Shown here one piece after another: positions 7,008 through 16,458 of a stretch of DNA of 64,000 nucleotides. Position 1 is the stretch's first letter, and each line of letters starts with the position of its first letter. The stretch is from 40CM-2-70-7 sp035505915. GTDB lineage: Bacteria > Gemmatimonadota > Gemmatimonadetes > Gemmatimonadales > GWC2-71-9. Made by a program: the position numbers and the translations under genes. The notes below the pieces were generated by a model that ran no database searches, was not told the DNA's origin, and saw only the letters and a list, made by a program, of their open reading frames with translations. The stretch is from positions 1 to 64,000 of the forward strand of contig DATJQI010000028.1 of the NCBI GenBank assembly GCA_035505915.1. The letters run 5' to 3'.

Positions 7008-9278
7008 ATGATCACCCTCCCCGCCAAGACGCTGATCCGCCGCCGCTGGTGGGTGATCGGCGCCTGGGCCCTGATCGCGGCCCTCCTCGCGCCCGGGGCC
7101 GCCCACGTCCAGGACGCCCTCGCGGTCCGCGGCGGGTCGGACGAATCCACCGAGTCGTTCCGCGCCGGTGAAGCCCTGAAGGCCGCGCTCCCCAACCCCA
7201 TCGCCGAGTACGTCGCGGTCGTGGTCCACGGGCCGGTGCCCGTGTCGCATCCTCGCTTCGTGGCCATCCTCGATTCCCTCGACGCCGTGCTCTCCCGCAA
7301 GGACTACGTGAAGCAGGTGCTGTCGGCGAGCGCGATCGGGGAATCCACGTTCGTGAGCCGGGACCGGCACACCACGTTCCTGATCGCCGCGATGGAGACG
7401 GAGCAGACCGACAACATCAAGAACAACTTCGTCCCGGACATCCGGGCCACCCTGGCCGCGACGGTCGCCCGCATCCCCGGCGGATCGTCGTTCGACGTCA
7501 AGCTCACCGGCGATCCCGCCCTCGACTACGACATCCGTACCATCTCGGCCGAGGACACCGAGCAGGGCGAGCGGAAGGTGATTCCGTTTTCGCTCGTCGT
7601 CCTGGTGGTCGCGTTCGGGGCGCTGGTCGCCGCCACCCTCCCCATCATCGTGGGCGTTCTGGCGATCACCATCGCGCTCGGCCTGCTGACCATCGCGGCC
7701 CAGTTCCAGACGATGTCGGTGTTCGCGCTGACCATCACCAGCATGGTGGGGCTGGGGGTGGGTATCGACTATTCGCTGCTCGTAGTCACCCGGTTCCGAG
7801 AAGAGCTGAACCGGGGCCTGGCGCCCCCCGACGCCGCGGCGCGCACCATGCAGACCGCCGGGTCGGCGGTCATCACCTCCGGACTCACCGTGGTGGTGGG
7901 ATTCGGCGCGCTCCTGGTGACGCCGCTCATCGAAACCCGGTCGGTGGGAATCGGCGGGCTCCTGGTGGTGGCGGTCGCGATCGGCCTGGCGACCACGTTC
8001 CTGCCGGCGGTCCTCTCCATCCTGGGACGCGGCATCGACCGGCCTCGCTGGCTGGCGCGGCCCCTCGCGCGTTTCCACACCCCGACGGGCTGGGAGCGTT
8101 GGGCGCGCTGGCTGGGCCATCGTCCCTGGCGCGCCATCGCGCTGGGCGGCGGGGTGGTGGGGCTCCTGATGATTCCCCTGTCCCAGATGCGGATCGGATT
8201 GCCGGCGCGAAACTGGTTTCCGGCGCAGTCGGAGTCGGGCGAAGGGCTGCAGGAGCTCGTGCGCATGGGGGTGTCGGGCATCGTTCAGCCCACCCGCGTC
8301 GTGATCACGATGCCCGCGGGAGAGTCGGCGCTCTCGGCCCGGCGGCTGCTCGGGCTCAAGGCGCTGGGCGACGTCCTCCTGAAGGATCCGCGCGTCAAGC
8401 AGGTCCGCGGCGTGGCCAGTCTCCGCCCGCATCTGTCGGCCCTCGCGCTGACCATGTTCTACTCCAATCCCGATTCGATCCGGCGCCGCTACCCTGAGTT
8501 CTTCGACGCCTATCTGAGCCCGGACACCCGGACCACGCTGGTGGACATCATCCCCGACGACAGCGTGTCTCTCACCGGCATGATGGGAATGGCGGTGCGC
8601 GCGCGCGAGGTGGCACGCAAGGGCGTCCGGGGTCTGGACGGGGCGACGGTCCTGGTCGGGGGCTTCGCCGCGACGAGCGTGGATCTCCAGAACGACCTGC
8701 TGTCCCGCTTCCCGGGCATCGTCGCCCTCATCCTCGGCATCACGGCCGTGATGCTGTTCGTCGCGTTCAAGTCGCTCCTGGTGCCGCTCAAGGCGGTGCT
8801 CTTGAACTGCCTCTCGGTGGGCGGGGCGTTCGGCGTGACGGTCCTGGTCTTTCAGCGCGGCGTGGGGGGAAGCCTCTTCGGGCTCGACGGGCCCACCGAG
8901 GCGATCTTCGTGGTGGTCCCGGTGCTGGTGTTCGCCGTGGTGTTCGGCCTGTCGATGGACTACGAAGTGTTCCTGCTCACCCGGGTCAAGGAAGTCTTCG
9001 ACAAGACCGGGCGGAACGACCACGCGACGATGGAGGGGCTGTCCAGCACGGCGTCGACCATCACGTTCGCGGCCGCCATCATGGTCCTGGTCTTCGGTGT
9101 GTTCGCGTTCTCCCGCGTCCTCGCGGTCCAGTTCATGGGCTTCGGTCTGGCGGTGGCCGTGCTCCTCGACGCCACGCTGATCCGGATGGTCCTGGTCCCG
9201 GCCATCATGCACATCGCGGGGCGGTGGAACTGGTGGCCCGGCGTCCGCGCCCCGAAGGATCCCCCCGCGGGCGCCTAA
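7008..9278 (+). CDS. MMPL/RND-superfamily membrane transporter
   Basis: About 756 residues from the ATG at 7008 (a TTG at 6981 is in frame but less likely). One membrane helix at about 11-31 precedes an extracytoplasmic loop and a five-helix bundle, and the pattern then repeats. The two MMPL domains carry the paired motifs GVGIDYSLLVVTRFREE and GLSMDYEVFLLTRVKE, the proton-relay Asp-Tyr sites typical of MmpL proteins. MMPL transporters move lipids, hopanoids or hydrophobic drugs by proton motive force. No accessory periplasmic or regulator gene is adjacent, so the substrate is not predictable. Confidence 0.88.
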   Translation: MITLPAKTLIRRRWWVIGAWALIAALLAPGAAHVQDALAVRGGSDESTESFRAGEALKAALPNPIAEYVAVVVHGPVPVSHPRFVAILDSLDAVLSRKDYVKQVLSASAIGESTFVSRDRHTTFLIAAMETEQTDNIKNNFVPDIRATLAATVARIPGGSSFDVKLTGDPALDYDIRTISAEDTEQGERKVIPFSLVVLVVAFGALVAATLPIIVGVLAITIALGLLTIAAQFQTMSVFALTITSMVGLGVGIDYSLLVVTRFREELNRGLAPPDAAARTMQTAGSAVITSGLTVVVGFGALLVTPLIETRSVGIGGLLVVAVAIGLATTFLPAVLSILGRGIDRPRWLARPLARFHTPTGWERWARWLGHRPWRAIALGGGVVGLLMIPLSQMRIGLPARNWFPAQSESGEGLQELVRMGVSGIVQPTRVVITMPAGESALSARRLLGLKALGDVLLKDPRVKQVRGVASLRPHLSALALTMFYSNPDSIRRRYPEFFDAYLSPDTRTTLVDIIPDDSVSLTGMMGMAVRAREVARKGVRGLDGATVLVGGFAATSVDLQNDLLSRFPGIVALILGITAVMLFVAFKSLLVPLKAVLLNCLSVGGAFGVTVLVFQRGVGGSLFGLDGPTEAIFVVVPVLVFAVVFGLSMDYEVFLLTRVKEVFDKTGRNDHATMEGLSSTASTITFAAAIMVLVFGVFAFSRVLAVQFMGFGLAVAVLLDATLIRMVLVPAIMHIAGRWNWWPGVRAPKDPPAGA

Positions 9279-9526
9279 CCCGCCTGTCGCACCAGCTCTT
9301 CCAGCCGCCGCATCCGCTCCCCCCAGAGGTCCCAGTGCCAGGCGTCCACGCGGATGCCGGTGCGGGGGTCCTTGAGCGGCTTGTACTGGAGCCAGACGGG
9401 GTCGAGTCCCAGGCGATCGCCCACCAGGAGCAGCGGCTCGCGCCGGCTGCTCACCACGTGGACCATCGGCTCGTCGCGGAAGACGTGATGGTGAAGCCAG
9501 ACGCCGCCATCGAGCGCGTAGATCAT
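9275..9526 (-). CDS. Small protein, possibly DUF4031-like
   Basis: 83 residues from the ATG at 9524-9526. It shows HVVSSRREPLLLVGDRLGLDPVWLQYK followed by DAWHWDLW. This resembles the layout of DUF4031 proteins (helix, RLGL..W.Q.., then a final His-Tyr/Trp-Asp), but the match is from memory and weak. An upstream in-frame extension without a standard start reaches into the prepilin gene. It lies 38 bases after the prepilin stop and its 3' end overlaps the transporter stop. Function is unknown. Confidence 0.55.
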   Translation of the reverse strand: MIYALDGGVWLHHHVFRDEPMVHVVSSRREPLLLVGDRLGLDPVWLQYKPLKDPRTGIRVDAWHWDLWGERMRRLEELVRQAG

Positions 9527-9564
9527 GCCGTCGCGGCGGCGGGGGAAGGTCCGGATCAGCCCGC

Positions 9565-9945
9565 TCAGGAGCAGCTGATCAGTCCCTCCTTGGTGGCTGA
9601 GCCCACGGGCGCGGCGTTGCCGGTGAAGAGGTAGCACTTTTTCACGGTGTTCACGTTGGAGGTCGTGGCGGACCAGCCCTGCCCGGTGGCTTCGTTCACC
9701 ACCAGCGTGTTGCCCGGCGAGGGCGTGAAGTTGTTCATCAGGACGAGGTTGCTCGTGTAGGCGGCGCTGTCGTAGAAATAGGCTTCTTCGGCCTCCGCGA
9801 GGTTGCGCAGGTCGGATTTCTGGCTCGCGATGTACGCCTTCTCCTTGGTGTTCGTGAAATTCACCACCGCGATCGCCGCGAGGATGCCGACGATCACGAT
9901 CACGATGAGCAGCTCGATCAAGGTGAAGCCGCGGGTCGATCGCAT
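9565..9945 (-). CDS. Type IV prepilin / type II pseudopilin
   Basis: A 126-residue prepilin with a short basic leader MRSTRG, cleaved before FTLIELLIVIVIVGILAAIA. This class III signal has Phe at +1 and Glu at +5, as needed for PilD processing and N-methylation. After the hydrophobic helix comes a small globular domain with two Cys near the C-terminus (KKCYLF and LISCS), which probably form the disulfide of a pilin D-loop. The ATG at 9943-9945 is chosen because upstream codons give an Arg-rich tail. No other pilus gene is present, so its machinery is encoded elsewhere. Confidence 0.88.
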   Translation of the reverse strand: MRSTRGFTLIELLIVIVIVGILAAIAVVNFTNTKEKAYIASQKSDLRNLAEAEEAYFYDSAAYTSNLVLMNNFTPSPGNTLVVNEATGQGWSATTSNVNTVKKCYLFTGNAAPVGSATKEGLISCS

Positions 9946-10011
9946 CGTCGCCCTCCTGAGGGGGGTGACCGCGCGCCTCAATGTGAGGCGAAGGTCCCTA
10001 CGTTGCAAGAT

Positions 10012-12822
10012 TCATGCGGCATCCTTGGCATCGACCCAATTCGGTCCGGCGCCGACACTTACGACCAGCGGCACCCGCAGCTTGGCCGCCCCTTCCATCT
10101 CGCGTTTTACGAGACTCACCGCACTCTCACGCTCCCCGTACGGGACTTCCAGCACCAGCTCGTCGTGCACCTGGAGCAGCATCCGGCTGGAAAGGCCACC
10201 CGCCGCGAGGCCGGCGGCGATCCGGATCATCGCGACCTTGATGAGATCCGCGGCCGATCCCTGCAGCGGAGAGTTGGTCGCGGTCCGCTCCCCGAACGCG
10301 CGGACGTTGAAGTTCTTGTCCTTGAGCTCGGGGATGTAGCGGCGCCGGCCGAAAATCGTCTCCGTATATCCGCGTTGGCGGGCCTCGGCGACCGTGCGGT
10401 CCAGCCAGGCCCGCACGCCCGCGAACCGCTGGAAGTACTCCGCGATGAATCGCTTGGCTTCGTCCTGGGAAATCGAGAGCATCCGCGCCAGCGCGAACGG
10501 CCCCTGCCCGTAGATGGTCCCGAAGTTGATGGTCTTGGCGCGGGCCCGCATCTCGGACGTGACCTGATCGTCGGGAACGCCGAAGATCACCGCCGCCGTC
10601 TGCCGGTGGATGTCCCCGCCCCGCTCGAACGCCTCCACGAACGCCGGGTCGCCGGACAGATGCGCCAGCAGCCGGAGCTCGATCTGCGAGTAGTCCGCGG
10701 TGACGAGCACCGTCCCGGGCGCGGCGACGAACGCGCGCCGGATCGCCTCTCCCCGCGGCGTGCGGACCGGAATGTTCTGCAGATTCGGGTCCGACGACGA
10801 GAGCCGTCCCGTGGCGGCGCCGGTCTGATTGAAGCTGGTGTGGATCCGGCCGGTCTCGGGGTTGATGCTGGCCGGCAGGGAGTCGACGTACGTGGACTTG
10901 AGCTTGGACAGCTCGCGGTACTCGATGAGGAGCCGCGGCACTTCGTGCCCCATCGCCGCGAGCTGCTCCAGCACCTCGTAGTCGGTGGAGGCGCCGGTCT
11001 TGGTCTTCTTCAGCACCGGCAGCTGCAGCTTGTCGAACAGCACGGTCCTGAGCTGCGGCGTGGACGCGATGTTGAAGTCCGACCCCGCAGCGGCGTGGAT
11101 TTCCCGCTCGATCCGCGCGAGATCCACCGCGAACTGCCGCGACAGCTCGCCCAGGAGCTCCCGGTCCACCTGGATGCCGGCCCACTCCATGTCGGCGAGC
11201 ACACGGACCAGCGGCATCTCGATGGTGTCGAGGAGCGGGCGGAGATGGTGGTCGTCCAGCTCACCCGCGAACGAGCCGGCCAGCCGGAGCACCATCTCCG
11301 AGTCGTCGCAGCAGTACCGGGCCGCGGCCGGCACCGGCACCTCCGCGAACGGCCGCTCGGCGCGCCCGCGCCCCGCCACGTCCCCGTAGGTCCGCATCGG
11401 GAGGGAGAGCCGCTCGAGCGCCAGCGCGTCGAGCGCGTGCGACCGCCGGCCGGGGTCGAGCACGAAGCTGGCGAGCATCGAGTCGTACGTCACGCCGGCG
11501 AGCTCGACCCCGGCCCGCCGCAGTACCAGCCAGTCGTACTTGATGTTGTGACCCGCCTTGGCCACGCCCGGATCGGTCAGCAGGGCGCGGAGCGGGGCGA
11601 GCGCCGCATCCGAGAGCGGCGGGAGATTCCGCGGCGGCTCGCCGCCGGCCAGCTCGCCGTCCGGCGGCCGGTGGGCGAACGGCAGGTACCAGGACTGCCC
11701 CGGCGCCACCGCCAGGGACAGGCCCACCAGGGACGCGCGGAGCGGATCGATCGACGACGCCTCGGTGTCGAGCGCCAGGAGCGGCGCCTGCCGGCACTCG
11801 GCGATCATCGTGGCGAGCCCCGCCACGTCGTCGAGCACGCGCGCGGGGACCGGGGGCGGGGCCGGCGCCGCCGGCGCCGCCGGCAGAGGCGCGGCCGGAG
11901 CGGGCGTCGAGGCCGGCGCCTCCTCCAGTCCGGTGACCTTCGGGATCAGAGACCGGAACTCGAGCTCGGTGAAGAGCTCGGCGAGACGGGGGCCGTCCAC
12001 CGGCTTGAGTCGCAGGGCGTCGAGGTCGAGCACCACCGGGACGTCGCGCCGGATGGTGACCAGCTCCCGCGACAGCCGGGCCGCGTCCCCCTGCGCCAGG
12101 AGCGCCTCCCGCGCGCGCTTGCCCGGAATCTCGGCCGCGTGGGCCAGCACGGCGTCCAGATCCGGATACCTGCCCAGGAGCTCGACGGCGGTCTTCTCGC
12201 CGATTCCCTTCACCCCGGGGACGTTGTCGGACGAGTCCCCCACCAGCGCCAGGTAGTCCACCACCTGCCGGGGCGGGACCCCCAGCCGTTCGGAGGCGTT
12301 GGACTCGTCCACCCATTGCTCTTCGACGCCGGCGGGACCCGAGCGGCCGGGATTGAGCAGCGAGATCCGGGGACCGATCAACTGGTAGAAATCCTTGTCC
12401 CCCGACACGATCACCGTCGCGACGTCCCGCTCCGCGGCCCGCGCCGCGAGCGTCCCGATCACGTCGTCGGCCTCGAAACCCTCCACCGTGATGAGCGGGA
12501 CCCGGAACGCGTCGAGCAGCTGGGCGATGCGCTCCAGCGACCGGTCGAAGTCCTGCTGCAGCTCGGCGTCGAGCTTTTCGCGGGTGGCTTTGTACTCCGG
12601 GTACAGGCGCTCGCGGAACGACACGCCCCGGTCGTTGACCCAGCCCAGGTAGCCGGGATGGTGCCGCTCGCGGAGGCGCAGCAGGAAGTTGGTGACGCCC
12701 CACGCGGCGGAGGTGTTCTCGCCGTGACGGGTGGTGAGGGGACGCGCGATCATCGCGAAGAACGCGCGATAGATCAGGGCATAGCCGTCCACGAGGAACA
12801 GGGCGTCCGGCGGGCGGGACAT
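10012..12822 (-). CDS. polA: DNA polymerase I
   Basis: 936 residues, the normal size. The 5'-3' exonuclease domain (about 1-290) begins LFLVDGYALIYRAFFA. The 3'-5' exonuclease domain (about 330-520) keeps LDTEA (ExoI), NIKYD (ExoII) and YCCDD (ExoIII), so proofreading should be active. The family-A polymerase domain has motif A DYSQIELRLLAHLSGD (near 708), motif B KTINFGTIYG (near 761) and motif C VHDELVLE (near 886). It acts in Okazaki-fragment maturation and repair. An Ala/Pro-rich linker (about 305-330) separates the first two domains. The ATG at 12820-12822 is followed directly by the conserved N-terminus. It stands 20 bases downstream of the transglycosylase gene and could be read through from it. 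Confidence 0.97.
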   Translation of the reverse strand: MSRPPDALFLVDGYALIYRAFFAMIARPLTTRHGENTSAAWGVTNFLLRLRERHHPGYLGWVNDRGVSFRERLYPEYKATREKLDAELQQDFDRSLERIAQLLDAFRVPLITVEGFEADDVIGTLAARAAERDVATVIVSGDKDFYQLIGPRISLLNPGRSGPAGVEEQWVDESNASERLGVPPRQVVDYLALVGDSSDNVPGVKGIGEKTAVELLGRYPDLDAVLAHAAEIPGKRAREALLAQGDAARLSRELVTIRRDVPVVLDLDALRLKPVDGPRLAELFTELEFRSLIPKVTGLEEAPASTPAPAAPLPAAPAAPAPPPVPARVLDDVAGLATMIAECRQAPLLALDTEASSIDPLRASLVGLSLAVAPGQSWYLPFAHRPPDGELAGGEPPRNLPPLSDAALAPLRALLTDPGVAKAGHNIKYDWLVLRRAGVELAGVTYDSMLASFVLDPGRRSHALDALALERLSLPMRTYGDVAGRGRAERPFAEVPVPAAARYCCDDSEMVLRLAGSFAGELDDHHLRPLLDTIEMPLVRVLADMEWAGIQVDRELLGELSRQFAVDLARIEREIHAAAGSDFNIASTPQLRTVLFDKLQLPVLKKTKTGASTDYEVLEQLAAMGHEVPRLLIEYRELSKLKSTYVDSLPASINPETGRIHTSFNQTGAATGRLSSSDPNLQNIPVRTPRGEAIRRAFVAAPGTVLVTADYSQIELRLLAHLSGDPAFVEAFERGGDIHRQTAAVIFGVPDDQVTSEMRARAKTINFGTIYGQGPFALARMLSISQDEAKRFIAEYFQRFAGVRAWLDRTVAEARQRGYTETIFGRRRYIPELKDKNFNVRAFGERTATNSPLQGSAADLIKVAMIRIAAGLAAGGLSSRMLLQVHDELVLEVPYGERESAVSLVKREMEGAAKLRVPLVVSVGAGPNWVDAKDAA

Positions 12823-12842
12823 GGCTGACAAATTATAGCCGA

Positions 12843-15059
12843 CTAGGGGCCGTAGAGCGCGCGGTAGAGCTCTCGGTTGCGGAGCACGGACCGCACGTAC
12901 CCCCGGGTTTCGACGTAGCCCACGTCCTCGACGAACAGGTCCGGGTCCTGCGGCCGACCCCCGGCCATCCAGCGGTCCACGGGACCGCTGCCGGCGTCGT
13001 AGGCGGCGACGGCGGCGGCGACCCGGCCGTGATACCGCTCGAGCAGCGCGGCCAGGTGCGCCGCTCCGAGATGCAGGTTCAGGTCGGGGACCGTGAGCCA
13101 CTCGGGCGCGAACGGCAGGTCGAGCACCCGCGCGGTCCGCGCCGCCGTACTGGGCAGGAGCTGCGTCAGCCCGCGCGCGCCGGCGTGCGACAGCGCTTCC
13201 CGGTCGAACACGCTCTCCTGCCGGATCAGCGCCGCGAGCAGGAGCGGATCCACGTGGAACTCCTCCGCCTCCGCCGCCACGGCGCTCCGGTCGGGCCAGG
13301 GAAAGATGGCCCGCAGCACCCGCGGATCCCCGGGCGCGCGCGGCGCGGCCAGCCAGGCGAGCCGTACCGATACCGATCCCCAGCCGCGCGCGGCCAGCCC
13401 CGCGCTCCAGGCCAGGAGCGCGTCCACCGAATCCGGCGGGGCGGCGAGGAGCGAGCGGACTTCGAGGTCCGCTTCCGAGTCGAGACCGGCGAGGAGCAGC
13501 GTGTCGAGCACGCCCAGTCCGGCGGTGGCGGCCGGTACCGGGATGTCCGGAGCGTCACCGACCGCAAGCCCCGGGAGGCCCACGAGGGTTCGGGCGCGCA
13601 GCCCGTAGTACCCGGTGGAGTCGTCGTGGGCGAGCGCGACCCAGATGGTCCGCGCGCCCGCGCTGTCCCCCCGCGCCGCCGACACCTTGCCGAGCCAGAA
13701 CCGCGCCGCGCCATGGGGACGGGCGCCCGTGTCCACGTCGGCCTGGAACCACGCCGCGGCTCGGTCCCAGTGCCGGCGCCGGTACTCCCACGAGCCGACC
13801 CGGAGCCGGGCCTGCGTCGCGGACGGATCGAGAGGATGGGTCGTGGACAGCTCTTTGAAGGCGAGGGCCGCGCCGGCCGAGTCTCCCCGCTCCGCCATCC
13901 GGTCGCCGGCCAGGTACAGCGCGGTGCCCGCCGCGCTGTCCGCCGGGTGGGCGCGGGCGAAGGCGAGCAGGGCGCCGGGTCCGGAGGGATCGCCGAGGCG
14001 GAGGAGGAGCCGGGCGCGCCGGTACGTGGCGAGTGGCTGGACGGTGGAATCGCGCTCCGCGGCCTCGTCGGCCCTGAGCGCCTCCCGTCCCCGGCGGCTT
14101 CCGGCGAGGAGGTCCGCCCACAGGAGCAGTGTGCCGCCGCTCGAATCTCCCTGGGTGATCGCCTTGCGAACCTGTACCACCGCGGCGGGCACGTCCCCGT
14201 GCGTGCGGAGCACCTGCGCCAGTGCGACGCGCTCGTCGGGCGCGGCGGGCGGGAGGGGCCCCTGCGCCAGGGCCACGCCCGCCGCGGCGTCATCCGTTTG
14301 CGGAGCCGCGGCGAAGAGATGATAGAGGAGATCGCGGGCTCCGGCGGAGTCGCCCCGGGCGAGCGCCAGGCGCGCCGCTTCGAGACCGGCACCCGCGGCG
14401 GCCAGGAGGGACACCGCCCCACTCGAGTCCCCGGAAGCGAGCCGGGCGCGCGCGCGGTACAGGGGAACCCGGCGCGCCGCCGCGCCGGAGAGTCCGGCGA
14501 GGAGGGAGTCCGCCGCGTTCGAGTCGGTGGTGACCGCGGCCTCGCGCAGACGCAGCCACCCGTCGATGGCCGGCAGTCCCGCGCGCCGGGCCGCCGCGTA
14601 GTACCACCGGGCGCTGTCCCGCACGCCGGCACGATCGAAAGCGGTCGCGGCGCGAACCGTGAGGAGCGCCGCCCGGCTCCCCGAGGCTTCGGCCCTGGCC
14701 CGGAGGTAGTCCCGCGCGGCGGAGTCCGCTCTCCCCTCATGCTCCAGTGCCTCCGCCAGCACGGCGTACCCCACTCCCCCGCCGGAGTCGGCCAGCCAGG
14801 GGCGGTTCGCGAGGAGGGCGACGACCCGCGCATAACGGCGCGCGGTCAGCTCGGCCCGCGCGTTCGCGATCAGGACCTGGGCGGAGGTTCCGGGGGTTTC
14901 GGGCGCGGCCAGGAAGGACTCGGCGGCGTGCCAGGGCCGGCCCGCGGTTTCGAGGGATTCGGCGCGCGCGACTTGGGGAGCGGGGGGAGGGGGGCCCGAC
15001 GCCTGGCCCGTGAGGGCCAGCGGCCAGCAGACCAGAAGCGCCCCGGCGGCGCCGCGCAT
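12843..15059 (-). CDS. Slt70-like lytic transglycosylase with helical superhelix
   Basis: A 738-residue exported protein. A signal peptide (MRGAAGALLVCWPLALTGQA) is followed by about 550 residues of Ala-rich, TPR-like helical repeats, then a C-terminal SLT domain. That domain begins near residue 600 with LLLAALIRQESVFD (catalytic Glu in RQES), followed by SHAGARGLTQLLPSTA and AYDAGSGPVDRW. Slt70 enzymes cleave the MurNAc-GlcNAc bond to 1,6-anhydro-MurNAc in the periplasm. The ATG at 15057-15059 overlaps the stop of the GWxTD gene by one base, so the two proteins are probably made together. Confidence 0.9.
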   Translation of the reverse strand: MRGAAGALLVCWPLALTGQASGPPPPAPQVARAESLETAGRPWHAAESFLAAPETPGTSAQVLIANARAELTARRYARVVALLANRPWLADSGGGVGYAVLAEALEHEGRADSAARDYLRARAEASGSRAALLTVRAATAFDRAGVRDSARWYYAAARRAGLPAIDGWLRLREAAVTTDSNAADSLLAGLSGAAARRVPLYRARARLASGDSSGAVSLLAAAGAGLEAARLALARGDSAGARDLLYHLFAAAPQTDDAAAGVALAQGPLPPAAPDERVALAQVLRTHGDVPAAVVQVRKAITQGDSSGGTLLLWADLLAGSRRGREALRADEAAERDSTVQPLATYRRARLLLRLGDPSGPGALLAFARAHPADSAAGTALYLAGDRMAERGDSAGAALAFKELSTTHPLDPSATQARLRVGSWEYRRRHWDRAAAWFQADVDTGARPHGAARFWLGKVSAARGDSAGARTIWVALAHDDSTGYYGLRARTLVGLPGLAVGDAPDIPVPAATAGLGVLDTLLLAGLDSEADLEVRSLLAAPPDSVDALLAWSAGLAARGWGSVSVRLAWLAAPRAPGDPRVLRAIFPWPDRSAVAAEAEEFHVDPLLLAALIRQESVFDREALSHAGARGLTQLLPSTAARTARVLDLPFAPEWLTVPDLNLHLGAAHLAALLERYHGRVAAAVAAYDAGSGPVDRWMAGGRPQDPDLFVEDVGYVETRGYVRSVLRNRELYRALYGP

Positions 15060-16426
15060 CAGTTGATGTGGCGGAGGCGCTGTGCGACCCGGTCGAAGTC
15101 GGCGCGGGAGCCCGGGGTCATCCGGAAACGGCCGAAGCCGGACTGATCCACGAAGAGCAGGTCCAGCCGCAGGTTCGTGTAGATCCAGCGGATGCCGTGG
15201 ATCCCGGTCCGGGAGTAGTCGCTCTCCATGTCGTAGACCTCGTCCGGATCCCCGAGCGTGATGAAGACCTCGCCCCGGTCGGTGAGCCATCCCGGGTCCG
15301 CGGCCTCATTGAACCGCTGACTCGCGATCTGCACGCGGGTCAGGTAGTCGTTGAGCGCCTCGTTCTCCGGCGTCATGCTCACCGGATCCGACGCCTCCCA
15401 GAAGTCGTGCCATGCCTTGGCGCGCAGCGAATCGGGCGCCGAGCGGAGCTTCGCCACCAGGTCCTGCCGGGGGAAATACCGGAGCAGACTCACCATCTGG
15501 TCGTAGTTGGTCACGACCCACTGTGAGGAGAAGCTGATCAGGAAGGGCGCCACCACGGCGGCGCCGCCGCCCACGGGCCCCACCCGGAACCGCTCCTGCC
15601 CCACCGGCAGCTTGCCGGGGAGCACCCGGAACCGCACCCGCGCGAACGCGGCGGCGGTATCGAGCGGCAGGGTGTCGGCCCAGAGCGTGTCCCCGTTCCA
15701 GCCTTCCACCACGCCGGCGATCCGCGTCCCCGCGGGGAATCCGTACGCCTCGACGTAGAAGGTGAGGGTGTCGTTCCCATACGGCAGCGTCGCGCGGGGG
15801 TTGGAGATGAGGGTGGGCACGGTGTCCCGGCGGGCGCGGCCAATTCCTTCATAGATGGGGATGGGGCTGGAGAGGCCGACATCCCCGAAGCGCGGAACGG
15901 TGTCCGTCACCTCCTGGCGGGAGGCGCCGACGCCGTCCCGGTCACGCACGACCACGCTCAACGCGCAGGGCCCGGGGGGAACGTTCACGTACTGCTGGAA
16001 GATCACGCTTTCATCGGCCCGGAGCGTTTCCTGGAATGAGCGGACCCGGACGGTCTCATCCCGTGTGAAGGTCCGCGGGGCTCCCGTCGCCGCGTGCACC
16101 GAGATTTCCACCCGGTACGCCCCGATGAAGTCGTTGCCCTCCCGCCGGAACCGGAGGGAGTGGTTGGCGAACGAGAGCGAGACCTGGGCGAGCGTGGAAT
16201 CGGGGGTGGGCCCCGCGAGCCAGCGGATCGAGCCCACCCAGGGGAGCGGATCGCCGCCGGCCAGGAACCCCATGCTGCGGTACTGGGAAGCCGGGTCGAA
16301 CAGGCGGCTGATCGCGACGTCGGCCTTGGGGGCGTCGGGCGTACCGACGCGCGACCACTGCCCACACGCCGTCGCCGTCATCCCGAGGACCACCGTCGCG
16401 ACTACCCGTCTCGTCACTTGCTCCAC
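15059..16426 (-). CDS. GWxTD domain-containing exported protein
   Basis: A 455-residue protein with an N-terminal signal sequence ending in TATAC (a weak lipobox, so perhaps a lipoprotein). The C-terminal GWxTD signature is GWLTDRGEVFITLGDPDEVY near residue 375, preceded by DFWEASDP. GWxTD domains are found in Acidobacteria, Gemmatimonadota and Bacteroidota/Ignavibacteria envelope proteins and have no established biochemical role. The central region (about 60-330) is beta-rich. It is translationally coupled to the lytic transglycosylase gene, which points to a cell-envelope function. A second, diverged member lies at 34.3-36.4 kb. Confidence 0.85.
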   Translation of the reverse strand: MEQVTRRVVATVVLGMTATACGQWSRVGTPDAPKADVAISRLFDPASQYRSMGFLAGGDPLPWVGSIRWLAGPTPDSTLAQVSLSFANHSLRFRREGNDFIGAYRVEISVHAATGAPRTFTRDETVRVRSFQETLRADESVIFQQYVNVPPGPCALSVVVRDRDGVGASRQEVTDTVPRFGDVGLSSPIPIYEGIGRARRDTVPTLISNPRATLPYGNDTLTFYVEAYGFPAGTRIAGVVEGWNGDTLWADTLPLDTAAAFARVRFRVLPGKLPVGQERFRVGPVGGGAAVVAPFLISFSSQWVVTNYDQMVSLLRYFPRQDLVAKLRSAPDSLRAKAWHDFWEASDPVSMTPENEALNDYLTRVQIASQRFNEAADPGWLTDRGEVFITLGDPDEVYDMESDYSRTGIHGIRWIYTNLRLDLLFVDQSGFGRFRMTPGSRADFDRVAQRLRHIN

Positions 16427-16458
16427 CTCAAATCCGGGCGTTAGTTTGGCGCGTCCTC

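Noticed and set aside
10003..12828. A very long open frame antisense to the DNA polymerase I gene (and similar ones antisense to the MMPL, mutS, HEAT and kinase genes)
   Set aside because: The translations are rich in Arg, Gly, His and Pro without hydrophobic pattern or motifs. Such frames are expected opposite GC-rich genes with strong third-position bias.
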